From NCBI GenBank assembly GCA_016715285.1, contig JADKAO010000001.1, positions 434,001-498,000 on the forward strand: a DNA stretch of 64,000 bases. The letters run 5' to 3'. The notes under the pieces are model-generated. The model was not told the DNA's origin, ran no database searches, and saw nothing but the letters and a program-made list of their open reading frames with translations. Below are positions 12,428 through 20,885 of this stretch, one piece after another. A program made the position numbers and the translations under genes. The DNA is from Actinomycetales bacterium. Lineage in GTDB: Bacteria > Actinomycetota > Actinomycetes > Actinomycetales > Dermatophilaceae. Position 1 is the stretch's first letter. The number at the start of each line of letters is the position of its first letter.

Positions 12428-13189
12428 TTACTCCAGGTCGCGTCGCACGACCTCGAAGCAGACCACGGCGGCTGCCGCCGACACGTTGAGGGACTCCACA
12501 CCTGAGGCCATCGGGATCGACACCCACGCGTCGACGTGGCTCGCGACGTCGGGGGAGAGCCCGTCCGTTTCACCCCCGAGCACGTATGCCGTCCGCCGCG
12601 GCAGGCGGGCCGCAAACAGACTGTCAGCACCGTCCGCATCCAGCCCCACGATGTGAAAACCGCTCTGGCGCAACGTCGTCACAGCTTCGCCGGCCGTCGC
12701 AACCTTGAGGATCGGGGCGGCAAAAGCAACGCCAGCAGATGCTTTGACGACGAGCGGGTCGAGCGACGCAACTCCTCTGCGCGGCACGACAATTCCTGCG
12801 CAACCGGCTGCAGTCGCAGTGCGCAAGATCATGCCGACGTTTGCGGGCGTGGTGATGCTGTCTAACACGATGACCGCACCGTCGAGCTCGGCCGCAACCT
12901 CGGCGGTCAGGGGCCGCATCCGCGGCGCAACCACATCCGCGCAGACCCCTTGATCCTGTTTGCCGTTGCCAGCGATCTTCTTGACTCGTTCGGCGCTCAC
13001 CCGATGCACGGCGACGCCCGCTCTCCTCGCTGCGGTCAGGATCTCACTCACGTGCGGGCCACGCGCAGTGTCGGCGAGGAGGACCTTGTCCACCGTGACC
13101 TCAGCGGCAGACAGCGCCTCCAGCACGGGATTGCGCCCATACACGGTGATGAAGCGGTCTTTGGGCGAGATCTCCGGCATACCCACCAT
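12428..13189 (-). CDS. rlmB: SpoU/TrmH-family rRNA 2'-O-methyltransferase
   Basis: Likely 23S rRNA Gm2251 2'-O-methyltransferase (RlmB type). 253 aa. It has the N-terminal substrate-binding domain (GRNPVLEAL) and the SPOUT knot motifs LDSITTPANVGMILRTA, VLGGETDGLSP and IPMASGVESLNVSAAAA. An in-frame ATG at 13180 is an alternative start. It converges on the DUF1697 gene. The exact rRNA position modified is inferred from family. Confidence 0.85.
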   Translation of the reverse strand: MVGMPEISPKDRFITVYGRNPVLEALSAAEVTVDKVLLADTARGPHVSEILTAARRAGVAVHRVSAERVKKIAGNGKQDQGVCADVVAPRMRPLTAEVAAELDGAVIVLDSITTPANVGMILRTATAAGCAGIVVPRRGVASLDPLVVKASAGVAFAAPILKVATAGEAVTTLRQSGFHIVGLDADGADSLFAARLPRRTAYVLGGETDGLSPDVASHVDAWVSIPMASGVESLNVSAAAAVVCFEVVRRDLE

Positions 13190-13287
13190 CTTGGCGTAAC
13201 CCCAGTGGTGAGCACTCTTCCTGCGATGTAAGCGCTTTCCGTATGCTGTGTCGCCAGGTCTTTGACGCGATCAGCAGGAGGTGGGCG

Positions 13288-15234
13288 GTGCTCGACATCC
13301 GACCCGCGCACCCAACCGTGGACGACGCCGTCCAGCGTGCGCTCCAGGTCACCGCCGCCCTGAGTTCCGAGCGCCAGGAGGCCCTCGAACTCCGTATCCG
13401 CCGCTACTGGGATGACCTCGTTGACGGTCTCTCGGTCATCTATCCGCGGCAGTGGGGTGAGGTCGCGCTGCGGCTCGTGGAGGAGGCGGCGACGGCATAC
13501 ACCGTGCGCAGTGACGCCCTCCACAGGCTGGACCAACGCCGCCTCCTGGAACCCGACTGGCTCCAATCGCCGCGGATGTTCGGTTATGCGACCTACGCCG
13601 ACCGCTTCGCCGGCACCCTCCGCAGGGTCGCCGACAAGATCCCCTACCTCCACGAACTTGGGGTCACCTACCTGCACCTCATGCCGCTGCTCCAACCCCG
13701 AGAGGGCGACAACGACGGCGGGTATGCCGTGGCCGACTATCGCCAGGTGCGTTCCGATCTCGGGTCGATGGACGACCTTGTCGACCTCGCGACTGCGTTG
13801 CGGGACAACGAGATCAGCCTCGTCTGCGACCTTGTGCTCAACCATGTCGCCAAGGAGCACGAGTGGGCGGTGCGGGCGCGTGCGGGGGAGTCGCGCTACC
13901 GGGACTACTTCTTGGTCTACCCCGACCGAGAGATGCCTGATGCCTACGAAGCGACCCTGCCCGAGGTGTTTCCTGACTTTGCGCCCGGCAACTTCACCTT
14001 CGATGAGGAGTTGCAGGGATGGGTCTGGACGACCTTCAACGAGTGGCAGTGGGACGTCAACTGGGCCAATCCCGATGTGTTTTGCGAGTATGCCGACATC
14101 GTGTTCTTCCTCGCCAACGCTGGGGTGGAAGTCATCCGCCTCGATGCCATCGCCTTCACGTGGAAGCGCCGCGGCACTCAGTGTCAGAACCAGCCCGAAG
14201 TGCACGCTCTCACCCAAGCCTTGCGAGCGATCACGCGAATCGCCTGTCCCGCAGTGGCTTTTAAGGCGGAGGCGATCGTCGGGCCGCGCGACCTCGTGCA
14301 GTATCTCGGGCAGGGCGAGCACACCGGCAAGGTCAGCGATCTCGCCTATCACAACTCGCTCATGGTGCAGGCCTGGTCGCTCCTCGCTACCGGGGATGTC
14401 ACCTTGACGGCACACGCGCTTGAGGCGCTCCCTCCCGCTCCGACAACGTCAACGTGGATTACCTACCTGCGTTGCCACGACGACATCGGGTGGGCGATCG
14501 ATGACGCCGATGCCGCGGCCGTTGGGCTCAATGGCTTCGCCCATCGGGCCTTCCTGTCGGACTGGTACATCGGGGAATTCCCAGGCTCGACCGCACGCGG
14601 GTTGACGTTCCAGGCCAATCCGGCCACGGGGGACCGGCGGATCAGCGGCACCGCTGGAGGGCTCGTGGGCCTGGACGTTGCGCGCACCGTTGGCAACCCG
14701 ACAGACGTCGACCATGCCCTCGCCCGGCTCTTCCTCGGCCACGCGCTCGTGGTGGGCTTTGGCGGCATACCCGTGGTGTGGAGTGGAGACGAACTCGGCA
14801 CCCCCAACGATCCCCTGTGGGCCACAGAACCCGGCCATGAGGACGACAACCGGTGGGTCCACCGCGCCCGGATGGACTGGGAGCGGGCCGCCCGACGCAA
14901 CCAGGACGGCACGATCGAGAGCCGGGTGTTCGGGGGACTCGCGCACTTGGCTCACACCCGGGCGAGCCTGCCGCACTTCCATGCGTCGGTCGCCAGCGAA
15001 GTCGTTGCCCCCTGGGACAGCGGGGTCTTAGCCCTGGCGCGGAGCCACCCCATCGGCACGCTCCTCGCGGTCTACAACGTCACCCCAACGTGGCGCCACG
15101 TGCCGGGCTGGGTCATGCGCTCGCACGGGCTCGCCGACTCTGTCGAGGCGCTTTCGGGCGCGCGAGTTGCGATCGGGGACGACGACACCGTCGCCCTCCC
15201 TCCGTATGCTGTGGCGTGGTTCGTGGCGGTCTAG
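13288..15234 (+). CDS. Amylosucrase (GH13 subfamily 4)
   Basis: Predicted sucrose-using transglucosylase that makes alpha-glucan and releases fructose; it has no signal peptide. GTG 13288 is chosen for its AGGAGG (13276-13281) 6 nt upstream. With this start the nucleophile in VIRLDAIAF is Asp286 and the acid/base in FKAEAIVGP is Glu328, the same numbers as in the characterised Neisseria enzyme. CHDDIGW supplies the His-Asp pair near residue 398. About 648 aa, normal length. A trehalose-synthase-like role is less likely given these matches. Confidence 0.9.
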   Translation: MLDIRPAHPTVDDAVQRALQVTAALSSERQEALELRIRRYWDDLVDGLSVIYPRQWGEVALRLVEEAATAYTVRSDALHRLDQRRLLEPDWLQSPRMFGYATYADRFAGTLRRVADKIPYLHELGVTYLHLMPLLQPREGDNDGGYAVADYRQVRSDLGSMDDLVDLATALRDNEISLVCDLVLNHVAKEHEWAVRARAGESRYRDYFLVYPDREMPDAYEATLPEVFPDFAPGNFTFDEELQGWVWTTFNEWQWDVNWANPDVFCEYADIVFFLANAGVEVIRLDAIAFTWKRRGTQCQNQPEVHALTQALRAITRIACPAVAFKAEAIVGPRDLVQYLGQGEHTGKVSDLAYHNSLMVQAWSLLATGDVTLTAHALEALPPAPTTSTWITYLRCHDDIGWAIDDADAAAVGLNGFAHRAFLSDWYIGEFPGSTARGLTFQANPATGDRRISGTAGGLVGLDVARTVGNPTDVDHALARLFLGHALVVGFGGIPVVWSGDELGTPNDPLWATEPGHEDDNRWVHRARMDWERAARRNQDGTIESRVFGGLAHLAHTRASLPHFHASVASEVVAPWDSGVLALARSHPIGTLLAVYNVTPTWRHVPGWVMRSHGLADSVEALSGARVAIGDDDTVALPPYAVAWFVAV

Positions 15235-15248
15235 GGATTGGGGCAGGG

Positions 15249-15773
15249 ATGCGTGGGCGATGGGGGAGCCCTTACGCGCTAGCCACCTTCCTCGTGGTCA
15301 TGTCGTTCATCGGGTGGGGGTTCGCTGCCATGGGCGCGGCGGACGCGCTGAAGTACCGCGACGCGGTCGTGACGACGGGGACGGTCGTCGCGGTGGAGAT
15401 GACGCCGAAGGGGCTGGGTCAGCCCACGGTGGAGTGGGTCGACTCGGCGGGGACCCGCTGGCAGTTCCGCAGCAGGGTTAGCCGGACGCCGGTCCCGCGA
15501 GTCGGAGACCTGGTGGAGGTGCAATACCTCGCCGGACAAGTCTCGACGGCTCGGGAAACCGGCCCGATCAACTGGGTCTTCCTGGCGCTGGGCGTCATCG
15601 TGGGCACGGCCTTCACCACGACAGGGGCCTTCCTGATCCGCCGACAACTTCGGGCCGATCGGATCGCCGCCGAGGTCGCCGCGCGCGAGACGCCCCCAGC
15701 GTCCTCCGGAACGTCCCCAGACGCCCGGCGCCAGGACGCGCGGCGTCAGGACGCCCCTCCCCGGGACTACTGA
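15249..15773 (+). CDS. DUF3592 membrane protein
   Basis: Small integral membrane protein of unknown function, about 174 aa. A hydrophobic helix near the N terminus (YALATFLVVMSFIGWGFAAM) and a second one around residues 105-130 flank an extracellular beta-rich segment typical of DUF3592 (TTGTVVAVEM, VEWVDSAGTRWQF, GDLVEVQYL). The C-terminal tail is Arg/Asp/Pro-rich. ATG 15249 follows GGGGCAGGG and starts 14 nt after the amylosucrase stop. Confidence 0.75.
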   Translation: MRGRWGSPYALATFLVVMSFIGWGFAAMGAADALKYRDAVVTTGTVVAVEMTPKGLGQPTVEWVDSAGTRWQFRSRVSRTPVPRVGDLVEVQYLAGQVSTARETGPINWVFLALGVIVGTAFTTTGAFLIRRQLRADRIAAEVAARETPPASSGTSPDARRQDARRQDAPPRDY

Positions 15774-15786
15774 CCCGACGCGCTAC

Positions 15787-15802
15787 GGCATACGGTGGGG
15801 CC
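15787..15802 (+). promoter_or_regulatory. Leaderless promoter with GGCATAC, thioesterase gene
   Basis: GGCATAC (15787-15793) overlaps -10-like TACGGT (15791-15796), which ends 6 nt before GTG 15803. No ribosome binding site is present. Confidence 0.5.
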
Positions 15803-16180
15803 GTGGAACACCGCGTGAGCTACCGCATCTACTACGAAGACACTGATGCGCTCGGCGTCGTCTATTACGCCAACTACTTCAAGTACTTCGAGCGCGGTCG
15901 CACCGAGGCCATCGAGGCGAGCGGACGCAGCATCGCGGACTGGAACCGCGAGGGCTACCTCTTCGTCGTGCACTCCGTGGCGACGACTTTTAAACGCCCC
16001 GCCCTGCTTGGCGATCAGATCGACGTGGTCTCGACGTTCAGCCTGATGTCGCCCTATCGCGGCCGCTTTGCCCAGCGCGTGGAGCGCGGGGGCGAGGTGC
16101 TCGTGGACGGCACCGTCGATTGCGTGTGCCTCGATGTGCATCAGCAGTTGCGGGAGTTCCCAAGTGGGTTGGTGCTCTAA
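15803..16180 (+). CDS. Hotdog acyl-CoA thioesterase (YbgC/4-HBA-CoA type)
   Basis: Predicted cytosolic acyl-CoA thioesterase; substrate unknown. 125 aa. The YbgC signature YEDTDALGVVYYANYFKYFERGRTE contains the catalytic Asp and the conserved Tyr/Asn. GTG 15803 follows a leaderless-type promoter. The 3' end overlaps rlmC by 4 bases in convergent orientation. No tol-pal genes are nearby, as expected for a Gram-positive. Confidence 0.85.
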   Translation: MEHRVSYRIYYEDTDALGVVYYANYFKYFERGRTEAIEASGRSIADWNREGYLFVVHSVATTFKRPALLGDQIDVVSTFSLMSPYRGRFAQRVERGGEVLVDGTVDCVCLDVHQQLREFPSGLVL

Positions 16181-17301
16181 CGGCGCGACGCCAACACCAT
16201 GACCTCTTGGTGTGTCGTCTGCGGGAACATGTCAAAGACTCGCGCCTCGACTGCCGTTAAGGAGGGCATTGCGGCCAGGTCGCGGGCGAGCGAGTCGACA
16301 TTGCAGCTGGAGTAGATGAGGTGCCGGGCGTGGCTCTTCTCGAGCGTGCGCGCAAGATCCTGGCCTAGGCCGCGGCGGGGCGGGTTGACGATCACGAGTT
16401 CCGCGGCCGGGTGTGATTGCGCGTATGCCGTGGCGTCGCCCGCGTGAAAGCTCACCGAAAGTGCCCCCTGCTCACGAGCACTCTCGCGCGCGCTCGTGAT
16501 GGCTTCGGCTGAGACTTCGACGCCCAGGACGGTCCTGCCCGGGGCCGCGGTGTGGAGTGCGAAGCCCCCGACACCGCAGTAGAGATCCCAGGTCGATTGC
16601 GGTCCAAGGGTTTCGGTCCAGTCTCGCGCCTGACGGTAAAGGCTCGCTGCCACCGCCGTATTGGTCTGGAAGAAGCTCTGTGGGTGCAGTTGCAGGGTGA
16701 CGTCGTTGACCCGCATCGGGAGGGTATGCCGTTGCGACAGAACGATTTCGGTGTCACCTTCGAGGACCGCCTTGTGCTCTGGATGGAGATTGACCGAGGC
16801 CACCGCAATCTGCGGGACGTCCGAACCCAGTTGGGGGAGAGCCTTTTTAAGCCGACCGAGCGCCTCGCGAGAGCGCAACACCCAACGCACCATGAGTTCG
16901 CCATCGGGGGAGTGCGTGACAATGACGTACTTCAGCTCGCCCCGCCGTCGAGGGACGTCGTAGGGCGTCAGTCGCGCCTCGGTGATGAACGCCGCGAGCC
17001 GGGGGAGGACGGCATACAGGCCTGGCTCGTGAAGTCCGCACTGACGCAGGTCGACCCCTCGCCCCTGCCCGTCGAGGATCCCCAATGTGGGGGAGTCCAC
17101 GCTGCCCCCGACGACGAGCTTGGCCTTGTTGCGGAACCCCGACTCGGGACTGAGTTGCGGTGCGAGCCAGCGAGGCACCGCCCCGACCGCGGTGAGCGCC
17201 TGGTGCGCCCGGATGACCTTGGCGGCGAGCTGCTCTGCGTATGCCGTCCCCATGAGGGTGCACGAGCGACACCGGCTGGCGTCGAAGTAGTCACACTGCA
17301 T
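16177..17301 (-). CDS. rlmC: 23S rRNA (uracil-5-)-methyltransferase RlmC-like
   Basis: SAM-dependent m5U methyltransferase resembling RlmC/RumB. About 374 aa from ATG 17301, whose N terminus MQCDYFDASRCRSC matches the RumB start with its iron-sulfur Cys residues; a fourth Cys lies in DLRQCGLHEPG. Motifs are WDLYCGVGGFAL (SAM site), VNPPRRG, and the nucleophile Cys in IYSSCNVDSLARDL. It is transcribed away from the alkyltransferase-like gene. Confidence 0.88.
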   Translation of the reverse strand: MQCDYFDASRCRSCTLMGTAYAEQLAAKVIRAHQALTAVGAVPRWLAPQLSPESGFRNKAKLVVGGSVDSPTLGILDGQGRGVDLRQCGLHEPGLYAVLPRLAAFITEARLTPYDVPRRRGELKYVIVTHSPDGELMVRWVLRSREALGRLKKALPQLGSDVPQIAVASVNLHPEHKAVLEGDTEIVLSQRHTLPMRVNDVTLQLHPQSFFQTNTAVAASLYRQARDWTETLGPQSTWDLYCGVGGFALHTAAPGRTVLGVEVSAEAITSARESAREQGALSVSFHAGDATAYAQSHPAAELVIVNPPRRGLGQDLARTLEKSHARHLIYSSCNVDSLARDLAAMPSLTAVEARVFDMFPQTTHQEVMVLASRR

Positions 17302-17350
17302 GGTGCGTCTCAGAGTAGCGAGTTGGAGATCACCACCTACCCTGTCGCTC

Positions 17351-17692
17351 GTGGACGAAGCCTTGGTCGAGCGGGTGCTGAGCGCGGTCGAACTCATCCC
17401 CGCTGGTCAGGTGGTGTCGTACGGCGATCTCGGTGGTCTCGTCGGGTGTGGTCCGCGCCAGGTTGGGTCGATCATGGCCCGCTTTGGAGGGGGCGTCCCG
17501 TGGTGGCGGGTCGTGTCGTCGTCTGGCGACGTGCCAGCGCATCTGCGCGCGAAGGCCCGTCCACATTGGGCAGCCGAGGGGATCGTGTGGAAGCCCAACG
17601 GTTTGGGGTGTCGGATTGCGAGCTATCGGACGGATCTTGTGGCGCTCGCCCGGGAATGCGATGCACTCTGGGAGTCCGGGACTGATTCGTGA
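17351..17692 (+). CDS. Alkyltransferase-like (ATL) DNA repair protein
   Basis: Homologue of the C-terminal domain of O6-alkylguanine DNA alkyltransferase without the acceptor Cys: the PCHR motif is PWWR here (VPWWRVVSSSG). ATL proteins bind alkylated guanine and direct it to nucleotide excision repair. About 113 aa. The HTH region GDLGGLVGCGPRQVGSIMAR is present. GTG 17351 has -10-like TACCCT (17338-17343) 7 nt upstream, so the mRNA is probably leaderless. Confidence 0.85.
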   Translation: MDEALVERVLSAVELIPAGQVVSYGDLGGLVGCGPRQVGSIMARFGGGVPWWRVVSSSGDVPAHLRAKARPHWAAEGIVWKPNGLGCRIASYRTDLVALARECDALWESGTDS

Positions 17693-17734
17693 GCCGGGGC
17701 TAGCCGGGGCTAGCGGGGGCTAGCGGGGGCTAGC
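17692..17734. repeat. 10-bp tandem repeat between convergent genes
   Basis: Four tandem units of TAGC(C/G)GGGGC (first partial copy 17692-17700, then 17701-17730, then a decayed copy) fill the gap between the ATL stop and the phosphatase stop. GCTAGC palindromes recur every 10 bp. The last units contain the phosphatase stop codon. Confidence 0.8.
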
Positions 17735-18377
17735 CGGCGGCAGCATTCCAGAGCCGGATGGACGGCATACCCCGCTGGATTTCAAGGACGCACACCGCGG
17801 CCGCGTCGAGCAGGAGTGACCCGCCAAACGCCGCAGGTTGTGCGAGGAACCGGGCCGCGAGGACGCGCAGGAAGTGTCCGTGGGCGAAAACGAGAACGTC
17901 GCCATCCGCCAGCACCGGTGCGTATCGCGCAATCACCCGATCCGCGCGTGCCGTGATCTCGGCGACCGACTCGGCTGCCGTGCCGGGCTCGAAGGGCGGC
18001 GCCGCCTCATCCGCAGGGATCCCGTCGGTGAAGATATTCCAGGTTGGACGCCCGAGCCGCGCACGCACCGCGACGGTCGTCAGCCCCTCGATCGGTCCGT
18101 AATCCCACTCCTGCAGGTCCTCGTCAATCGTCGGCGTGAAGCCAGCGAGCTCGGCCGTGTGGCGCGCCCGGAGCCTGGGGGAGCTGACTACGACAGCCGG
18201 GTGGAACGCTGCAAGTCGCTCGGCGAGCAGTCGCGCCTGCTCCTCACCCTCGGGCAACAGCGGCAGGTCCGTCCTGCCCGTATGCCGACCGGCCGTGCTC
18301 CACTCGGTCGCGCCGTGGCGGACCAACACGAGTTTGCCGGCAGGGGCTGCTGAGGAGACTGCGCGCGGCTGGCTCAT
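17730..18377 (-). CDS. Histidine phosphatase (phosphoglycerate mutase-like)
   Basis: Branch-1 histidine phosphatase; substrate unknown. About 215 aa from ATG 18377. The phosphoacceptor motif VLVRHGATEWS, downstream SSPRLRARHTAEL and second His in VFAHGHFLRVLA are all present. The start has GGCATAC on the same strand with exactly 9 nt to the ATG and no ribosome binding site; an upstream GTG at 18398 is less likely. Confidence 0.85.
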   Translation of the reverse strand: MSQPRAVSSAAPAGKLVLVRHGATEWSTAGRHTGRTDLPLLPEGEEQARLLAERLAAFHPAVVVSSPRLRARHTAELAGFTPTIDEDLQEWDYGPIEGLTTVAVRARLGRPTWNIFTDGIPADEAAPPFEPGTAAESVAEITARADRVIARYAPVLADGDVLVFAHGHFLRVLAARFLAQPAAFGGSLLLDAAAVCVLEIQRGMPSIRLWNAAAG

Positions 18378-18455
18378 GAGAGTCGAGTATGCCGTCACCG
18401 CTGCTTCCAGCTGGCACGCCGACAGGCTAGGGGTGCTATTTCTTAGTCATTGTAA

Positions 18456-18491
18456 GACCTTTATTAAGGTCCGGACGGTAGGGTGTTGACC
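18456..18491 (+). promoter_or_regulatory. Promoter and candidate operator of the phd-relE pair
   Basis: Inverted repeat GACCTT-TATT-AAGGTC (18456-18471) lies just upstream of -10-like TAGGGT (18479-18484), 7 nt before ATG 18492. The arrangement suits autorepression by the antitoxin. Confidence 0.45.
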
Positions 18492-18773
18492 ATGCAAATC
18501 ATGTCGATCAGCGCAGCCAAGGCCCGCCTTAACGAGTTGGTTGACCATGCGGTGAGCACTCAGGAGCATGTGCTCATTACAAAGAACGGCGCACCGGCCG
18601 CGGTGATGATCTCGGCCGAGGAGTGGGATTCGATCCAGGAGACGCTGTTTTGGCAGTCGCAGGCGGGCGTCGATGACGATGTCGCGCGTGCCCGTGAGGA
18701 GTACGCGGCGGGCGGCGTCGGGAGCGCTGACGAACTCCGTCGGAGTTTTGGGCTTACGCCGCGTCCCCAGTAG
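18492..18773 (+). CDS. Phd/YefM-family antitoxin
   Basis: DNA-binding antitoxin of a type II pair: it would neutralise the RelE-like protein and repress its own operon. About 93 aa. The family N terminus is MSISAAKARLNELVDHAV, then ITKNGAPAAVMISAEEW. ATG 18492 fits a leaderless promoter; GTG 18483 and ATG 18501 are alternatives. The toxin gene starts 8 bp downstream. Confidence 0.85.
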   Translation: MQIMSISAAKARLNELVDHAVSTQEHVLITKNGAPAAVMISAEEWDSIQETLFWQSQAGVDDDVARAREEYAAGGVGSADELRRSFGLTPRPQ

Positions 18774-18781
18774 GCCCGAAC

Positions 18782-19057
18782 GTGCTATCAGACGGCTTTA
18801 CGGTTCGGTTCAGTTCGAGCGCGCGGCGAGACCTCACCCAGATCCCGCCACGGTATGCCGCCGCGATCATCGAGTTCGCGACGGTCCTGCTGCCCTCGAA
18901 CCCGCACCGACTCGGCAAGCCACTCCGCAATCGGCTGATGGGCCTGCACGGTGCCCGTCGAGGTGACTATCGCGTGCTCTACGAGATCATCGAGGCCGAC
19001 CGCATCGTGCTCATCATCCGGATCGACCATCGAGGACGGGCCTATTCTCGGCGCTGA
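18782..19057 (+). CDS. RelE/ParE-family toxin
   Basis: Predicted ribosome-dependent mRNA endonuclease or gyrase inhibitor of the RelE/ParE superfamily. 91 aa, starting at GTG 18782. Typical pattern: FSSSARRDLTQIPPRYAAAI, the basic stretch LMGLHGARRGDYRVLYEI and C-terminal RIDHRGRAYSRR. Partner of the preceding Phd-like antitoxin. Its 3' end overlaps the convergent YhhN gene by 16 bases. Confidence 0.87.
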   Translation: MLSDGFTVRFSSSARRDLTQIPPRYAAAIIEFATVLLPSNPHRLGKPLRNRLMGLHGARRGDYRVLYEIIEADRIVLIIRIDHRGRAYSRR

Positions 19058-19716
19058 GCCTGCTGCCGGAAGCGCTGGATGGCGATGACGAGCAGGGCCT
19101 GGGCAACGGCATACGTGGCCATGATCGCGACCGACAAGCCGCGCCCGTTCCAGTCCCGGAACGCTCCGAGCGCGATGAGCGAATCCGAGAGCATGAAGAT
19201 CGCGCCGCCGAGCCCCGCGAGCCGCCCGAGACCGGTCGCGAGCACCGCCATCGCCGTGAGCGCGAGCCCATAGATCACGACCGGCACAAGGAGGGGACCA
19301 GCCGCCGGTGCGCACGCCGCGATGAGGACGAGGAAAGTCACGGCATACGGGACCAGCAGTCCGCGAGCGCGACCCAGCACGCTCGCGCGCCAATGGGGGA
19401 GGAAGCCCACGATGAACGCGATCTGCGCGCACAGGAAGCACGCAACCATTGCGATGAAGGCCGCGTCGCCGGTGAAGAAGTCCGGCGCGAGGTCGCCGAG
19501 CCACGAGAAGCCGAGCGCGGCAAGGGTCGCCGTGCGGAGCCGCGGGAGCGGGTGTGGCCCGCGCGGTGTGAGCGCCAAGAAGGCGGCCGCGAGGACAGGC
19601 ATGAGCAACCATTGGGAGAGATTGGACAGGCCCGCGTTGCTGGCCCCGATCGCGACCAGATTCACCACGGACAGGAGCCCGTATGCCGTGAACGCGCCCC
19701 GCGCGGTGGTGCTCAT
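19042..19716 (-). CDS. YhhN family membrane protein (lysoplasmalogenase-like)
   Basis: Polytopic membrane protein of the YhhN/TMEM86 family; animal members hydrolyse lysoplasmalogen, and the bacterial role is unclear. About 224 aa with seven to eight hydrophobic segments. LGFSWLGDLAPDF and LGGAIFMLSDSLIA carry the conserved Asp residues. ATG 19716 is preceded by TACGGT plus 6 nt, a leaderless promoter. It lies between two toxin-antitoxin pairs on the opposite strand. Confidence 0.8.
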   Translation of the reverse strand: MSTTARGAFTAYGLLSVVNLVAIGASNAGLSNLSQWLLMPVLAAAFLALTPRGPHPLPRLRTATLAALGFSWLGDLAPDFFTGDAAFIAMVACFLCAQIAFIVGFLPHWRASVLGRARGLLVPYAVTFLVLIAACAPAAGPLLVPVVIYGLALTAMAVLATGLGRLAGLGGAIFMLSDSLIALGAFRDWNGRGLSVAIMATYAVAQALLVIAIQRFRQQAQRRE

Positions 19717-19759
19717 CGGGTCACCGTACTTGACCGCGGCTACCAGCCGTGGCCCGGCG

Positions 19760-19782
19760 TAAGATATCTGTATGACAGTCAT
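19760..19782 (+). promoter_or_regulatory. Promoter and palindromes of the RHH-MazF pair
   Basis: -10-like TAAGAT (19760-19765) is 6 nt before ATG 19772. It overlaps the palindrome AGATATCT (19762-19769), and ATGACAGTCAT (19772-19782) covers the start codon. Both palindromes are candidate antitoxin sites. Confidence 0.45.
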
Positions 19783-20002
19783 CAACTTCCGGTGCGACGA
19801 CGAGACCTTGCGCGCGCTTGATGAACTGGGGGAGGAGGGCGAGACGCGCTCGGACACCCTCCGCCGGGCTATTCGTGACGCCCGGGTGCTGCGCCGCCGT
19901 GAGCAGATGAGACGTGAGGCTGTCTCGGTCGCGGCAGACCCAGCCGACCTTGAGGAAGCGAAGGCCGTGACCGCACAGATGGGCGCCCTGCGTGCGTGGT
20001 GA
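19772..20002 (+). CDS. Ribbon-helix-helix antitoxin
   Basis: Small CopG/MetJ-like DNA-binding protein of 76 aa (MTVINFRCDDETLRALDELG, then ETRSDTLRRAIRDA), with a charged C-terminal half that would wrap the toxin. It overlaps the toxin start by 11 bases and has a leaderless-type promoter. Assigned as antitoxin from fold and position. Confidence 0.85.
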   Translation: MTVINFRCDDETLRALDELGEEGETRSDTLRRAIRDARVLRRREQMRREAVSVAADPADLEEAKAVTAQMGALRAW

Positions 20003-20306
20003 CGTCCACGAGATCACCATCCCCGGCGGGCGAGGCCACGCGCAGTCGGGTCGGCGGTATGCCGTGGTGCTGCAATCGGACGACCTCCCCTTGTCGACGG
20101 TGATCGTTGCTCCCACCTCAACCTCGGCGCGGCCGACGTCGTTCCGTCCTGAGGTCGTGGTGCTGGGGCAACGGACCCTCGTCCTCGTCGAGCAGTGCGC
20201 CGCTGTCGATCACCAGAAGCTGGGCCGGTATGTCGGGGGGCTGACTCACCGTGAGCTCACTGAGGTCGATGACGCGCTCCGCCTAGTGATGGCGCTCGAT
20301 CGGTGA
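19992..20306 (+). CDS. MazF/PemK-family endoribonuclease toxin
   Basis: Predicted sequence-specific mRNA interferase. 104 aa, GTG start inside the antitoxin gene. Family features: N-terminal RGDVHEITIPGGRGHAQSGRRYAVVLQSD with the SH3-like fold signature, TVIVAPTSTSARPTSFRPEV, and VLVEQCAAVDHQKLGRYVGGL. Cotranscribed with the ribbon-helix-helix antitoxin. Confidence 0.88.
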   Translation: MRGDVHEITIPGGRGHAQSGRRYAVVLQSDDLPLSTVIVAPTSTSARPTSFRPEVVVLGQRTLVLVEQCAAVDHQKLGRYVGGLTHRELTEVDDALRLVMALDR

Positions 20307-20313
20307 CGCGGGC

Positions 20314-20820
20314 TCACCTCGCGGTGGCCCGCACGGTGATGGTGACGTCAAGGTGGCGCCCGACCTTGAGGCCCTGACCGCGGACCCCGAGCGACTCTCG
20401 ATCGAGACGCGTGTGCGCTGAAGCAGTGAAGCCGTCTGCCTCGTGCTGCAGCGACGAGATCGCAAACTCCACCGGAGTGGATTCAAGGGCCGTGAGTATG
20501 CCGCGCAAGCGCCACTCACCAGCCGCGTGCACCAGCTCGGTGGAGTTGAAGGTGATTACCGGATGGTGTGCAACGTCAAGGAAGTCCGCTGACGTGACAT
20601 GGGCGTCCCGCTTAGCGATACCGGACGTGAAGCTCGCCGCGTCGGCGACGGCGGACACGGACGCGTCCGTGGCGGACCGAACGTCCACGTGCCCGGACGC
20701 GAGCGCAAACGTGCCGCGGACGGGGAGGACCCCAAGCATCGCGCGCATCGCGATCGTGATCGTCGAGCCGGCCGGGTCGAGGGAGTAGCTGCCAACAGGC
20801 GGGAGGCTGAAACTGGTCAT
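20314..20820 (-). CDS. YceI-family lipocalin-like protein
   Basis: YceI domain protein, which binds polyisoprenoids or other lipophilic molecules. 168 aa, no signal peptide visible. The family opening GSYSLDPAGSTITIAMRAMLG and HVTSADFLDVAHHPVITFNS are clear. It lies 65 bp beyond the amidohydrolase at the 3' end of the meta-cleavage operon and may be cotranscribed; a link to aromatic catabolism is only positional. Confidence 0.87.
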   Translation of the reverse strand: MTSFSLPPVGSYSLDPAGSTITIAMRAMLGVLPVRGTFALASGHVDVRSATDASVSAVADAASFTSGIAKRDAHVTSADFLDVAHHPVITFNSTELVHAAGEWRLRGILTALESTPVEFAISSLQHEADGFTASAHTRLDRESLGVRGQGLKVGRHLDVTITVRATAR

Positions 20821-20885
20821 CAGGGTGGCCTTTCGTGGAGGTGAGATCCGGCACTGGAGGGTCCGGATGGAGCGGCAAGCTGCGG

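Noticed and set aside
12428..13189. Aminoglycoside or thiostrepton resistance methyltransferase
   Set aside because: The N-terminal domain and motifs fit housekeeping RlmB-type enzymes; no resistance genes are nearby.
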